Positions 5,431-5,852 of a stretch of DNA of 5,852 nt are shown here, one piece after another. The position numbers and the translations under genes are program-made. The stretch lies in contig SKIL01000006.1 of NCBI GenBank assembly GCA_007116425.1, positions 1 to 5,852 on the forward strand. The letters are read 5' to 3'. Positions within the stretch are counted from its first letter, which is position 1, and each line of letters begins with the position of its first letter. The stretch is from Bacteriovoracaceae bacterium. GTDB lineage: Bacteria; Bdellovibrionota; Bacteriovoracia; Bacteriovoracales; Bacteriovoracaceae. The notes below the pieces were generated by a model. It ran no database searches. It was not told where the DNA came from and worked only from the letters and a program-made list of their open reading frames with translations.

Positions 5431-5459
5431 ATTATAATACTAAGTCAGAATATTCACCA
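5431..5459 (-). promoter_or_regulatory. Promoter of the DUF2892 gene with perfect TATAAT
   Basis: TATAAT (5436-5431) lies about 27 bases before the start codon. At 17 bases upstream the -35 position reads TGGTGA (5459-5454), a poor match. The consensus -10 makes a housekeeping promoter likely and suggests transcription independent of DoxX. The rest of the 5417-5557 spacer shows no gene, only a GCTAGC palindrome also found at 5215-5220. Confidence 0.55.
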
Positions 5460-5540
5460 GCTCCAAACAAGCTTGGTAGAACATAGACTTGGCCGAAATC
5501 TTATAAGCTAGCTGGGATTTTCTTCGTTAAAACAAAAGAT

Positions 5541-5633
5541 GGCCAGAAGACTCCCACTTAACCATACACAGTTCTGGGATAGGTCTCCTGGCACCCAGTT
5601 ACAGTTACGATCCATGCCCCATAAATAATCAAC
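5541..5633. repeat. Source copy matching the DoxX-tail remnant at 2502-2590
   Basis: This stretch covers the last codons, stop and first downstream bases of the DoxX-type gene. Bases 5557-5595 match 2517-2555 at 32 of 39 positions. The match continues into the non-coding side (GGCCAGAA at 5541-5548), so it is not explained by protein conservation alone. Confidence 0.6.
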
Positions 5634-5852
5634 GGCTGAATCACAATCAGACGCATCCATGAGGCCCAAACAGGAATGCAGATACTTCCTTCAAAGCATG
5701 CCCCTTCCATTGAAAAATAGATATGAGAGGGCACGAACAGAATCATCAAAGCAATAATTCCATAAGCACTCCATCTTCGAGTAGCAGCGAAGAGAAGTCC
5801 TATTCCAAAAATAATTTCAAGAACGCCAGAGCTGATATTAAGAAATCGATGA
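5558..5852 (-). CDS. DoxX-type membrane protein, 5' end cut by window edge
   Basis: The minus-strand frame is open from the right edge (first full codon at 5851) to TAA at 5560-5558, giving 97 visible residues. Three hydrophobic spans are visible: about 7-22 (SSGVLEIIFGIGLLFA), about 28-48 (WSAYGIIALMILFVPSHIYF) and about 72-89, beginning WMRLIVIQPLIIYGAW. The glycine-rich first span, the P-[SA]-[HN]-I-Y motif and the W-x-R-L segment before the last helix are typical of DoxX-like proteins. The missing 5' part should encode the first span of the usual four. The loop EGACFEGSICIP has two cysteines that could pair. DoxX-like proteins are linked to redox and thiosulfate or thiol metabolism in some lineages; no substrate can be named here. 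The true start is outside the window, so internal TTG/ATG codons near 5749 should not be used. Confidence 0.78.
   Translation of the reverse strand, partial: HRFLNISSGVLEIIFGIGLLFAATRRWSAYGIIALMILFVPSHIYFSMEGACFEGSICIPVWASWMRLIVIQPLIIYGAWIVTVTGCQETYPRTVYG

Noticed and set aside
1..5852. CRISPR array, tRNA, rRNA, insertion sequence, integrase or defence gene
   Set aside because: No regularly spaced repeats, cloverleaf, terminal inverted repeats or recognisable enzyme motifs of these kinds were seen on either strand.

Overview
The window is AT-rich and densely coding. It carries at least seven protein genes: an HTH regulator cut by the left edge, a ChaN/Tiki-superfamily exported protein, a DUF1640-type coiled-coil protein, a KefB-type cation:proton antiporter with a fused RCK domain, a secreted trypsin-like protease, a DUF2892 membrane protein, and a DoxX-type membrane protein cut by the right edge. 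To these I add a 36-residue single-span membrane protein read on the minus strand at 2333-2443. The gene mix and low GC fit a Gram-negative proteobacterium-like host, possibly of the Bdellovibrio/Bacteriovorax group. That placement is an inference from gene style; no phylogenetic marker is present.

Layout. Positions 1-768 (minus) hold the regulator, whose -10 box lies so close to its ATG that the transcript may be leaderless. A short divergent spacer (769-908) leads to the ChaN-like gene (909-1805, plus). After a 167-base spacer comes the DUF1640 gene (1973-2287, plus), with a strong ribosome site and three 33-base in-frame repeats. It converges on the 36-residue ORF (2333-2443, minus), and a GC-rich hairpin lies between them. 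Upstream of that ORF is an inverted repeat overlapping its ribosome site, then a decayed copy (about 2502-2590) of the tail of the DoxX-type gene found intact at 5558-5852. The antiporter (2638-4194, plus) and the protease (4200-5090, minus) converge with only five bases between stops. DUF2892 (5216-5404) and DoxX (5558 to the edge) lie upstream of the protease on the same strand. DUF2892 has its own perfect TATAAT box.

Nothing suggests one shared pathway. Most genes appear to be single transcription units for envelope functions: ion exchange, secreted hydrolysis and small membrane proteins. I see no CRISPR array, tRNA, rRNA, insertion sequence or phage gene, and no convincing new multi-gene system. 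The most notable signals are the small membrane ORF with its possible ribosome-site-masking hairpin, and the DoxX tail remnant, which suggests an old duplication of a DoxX plus small-membrane-protein segment.
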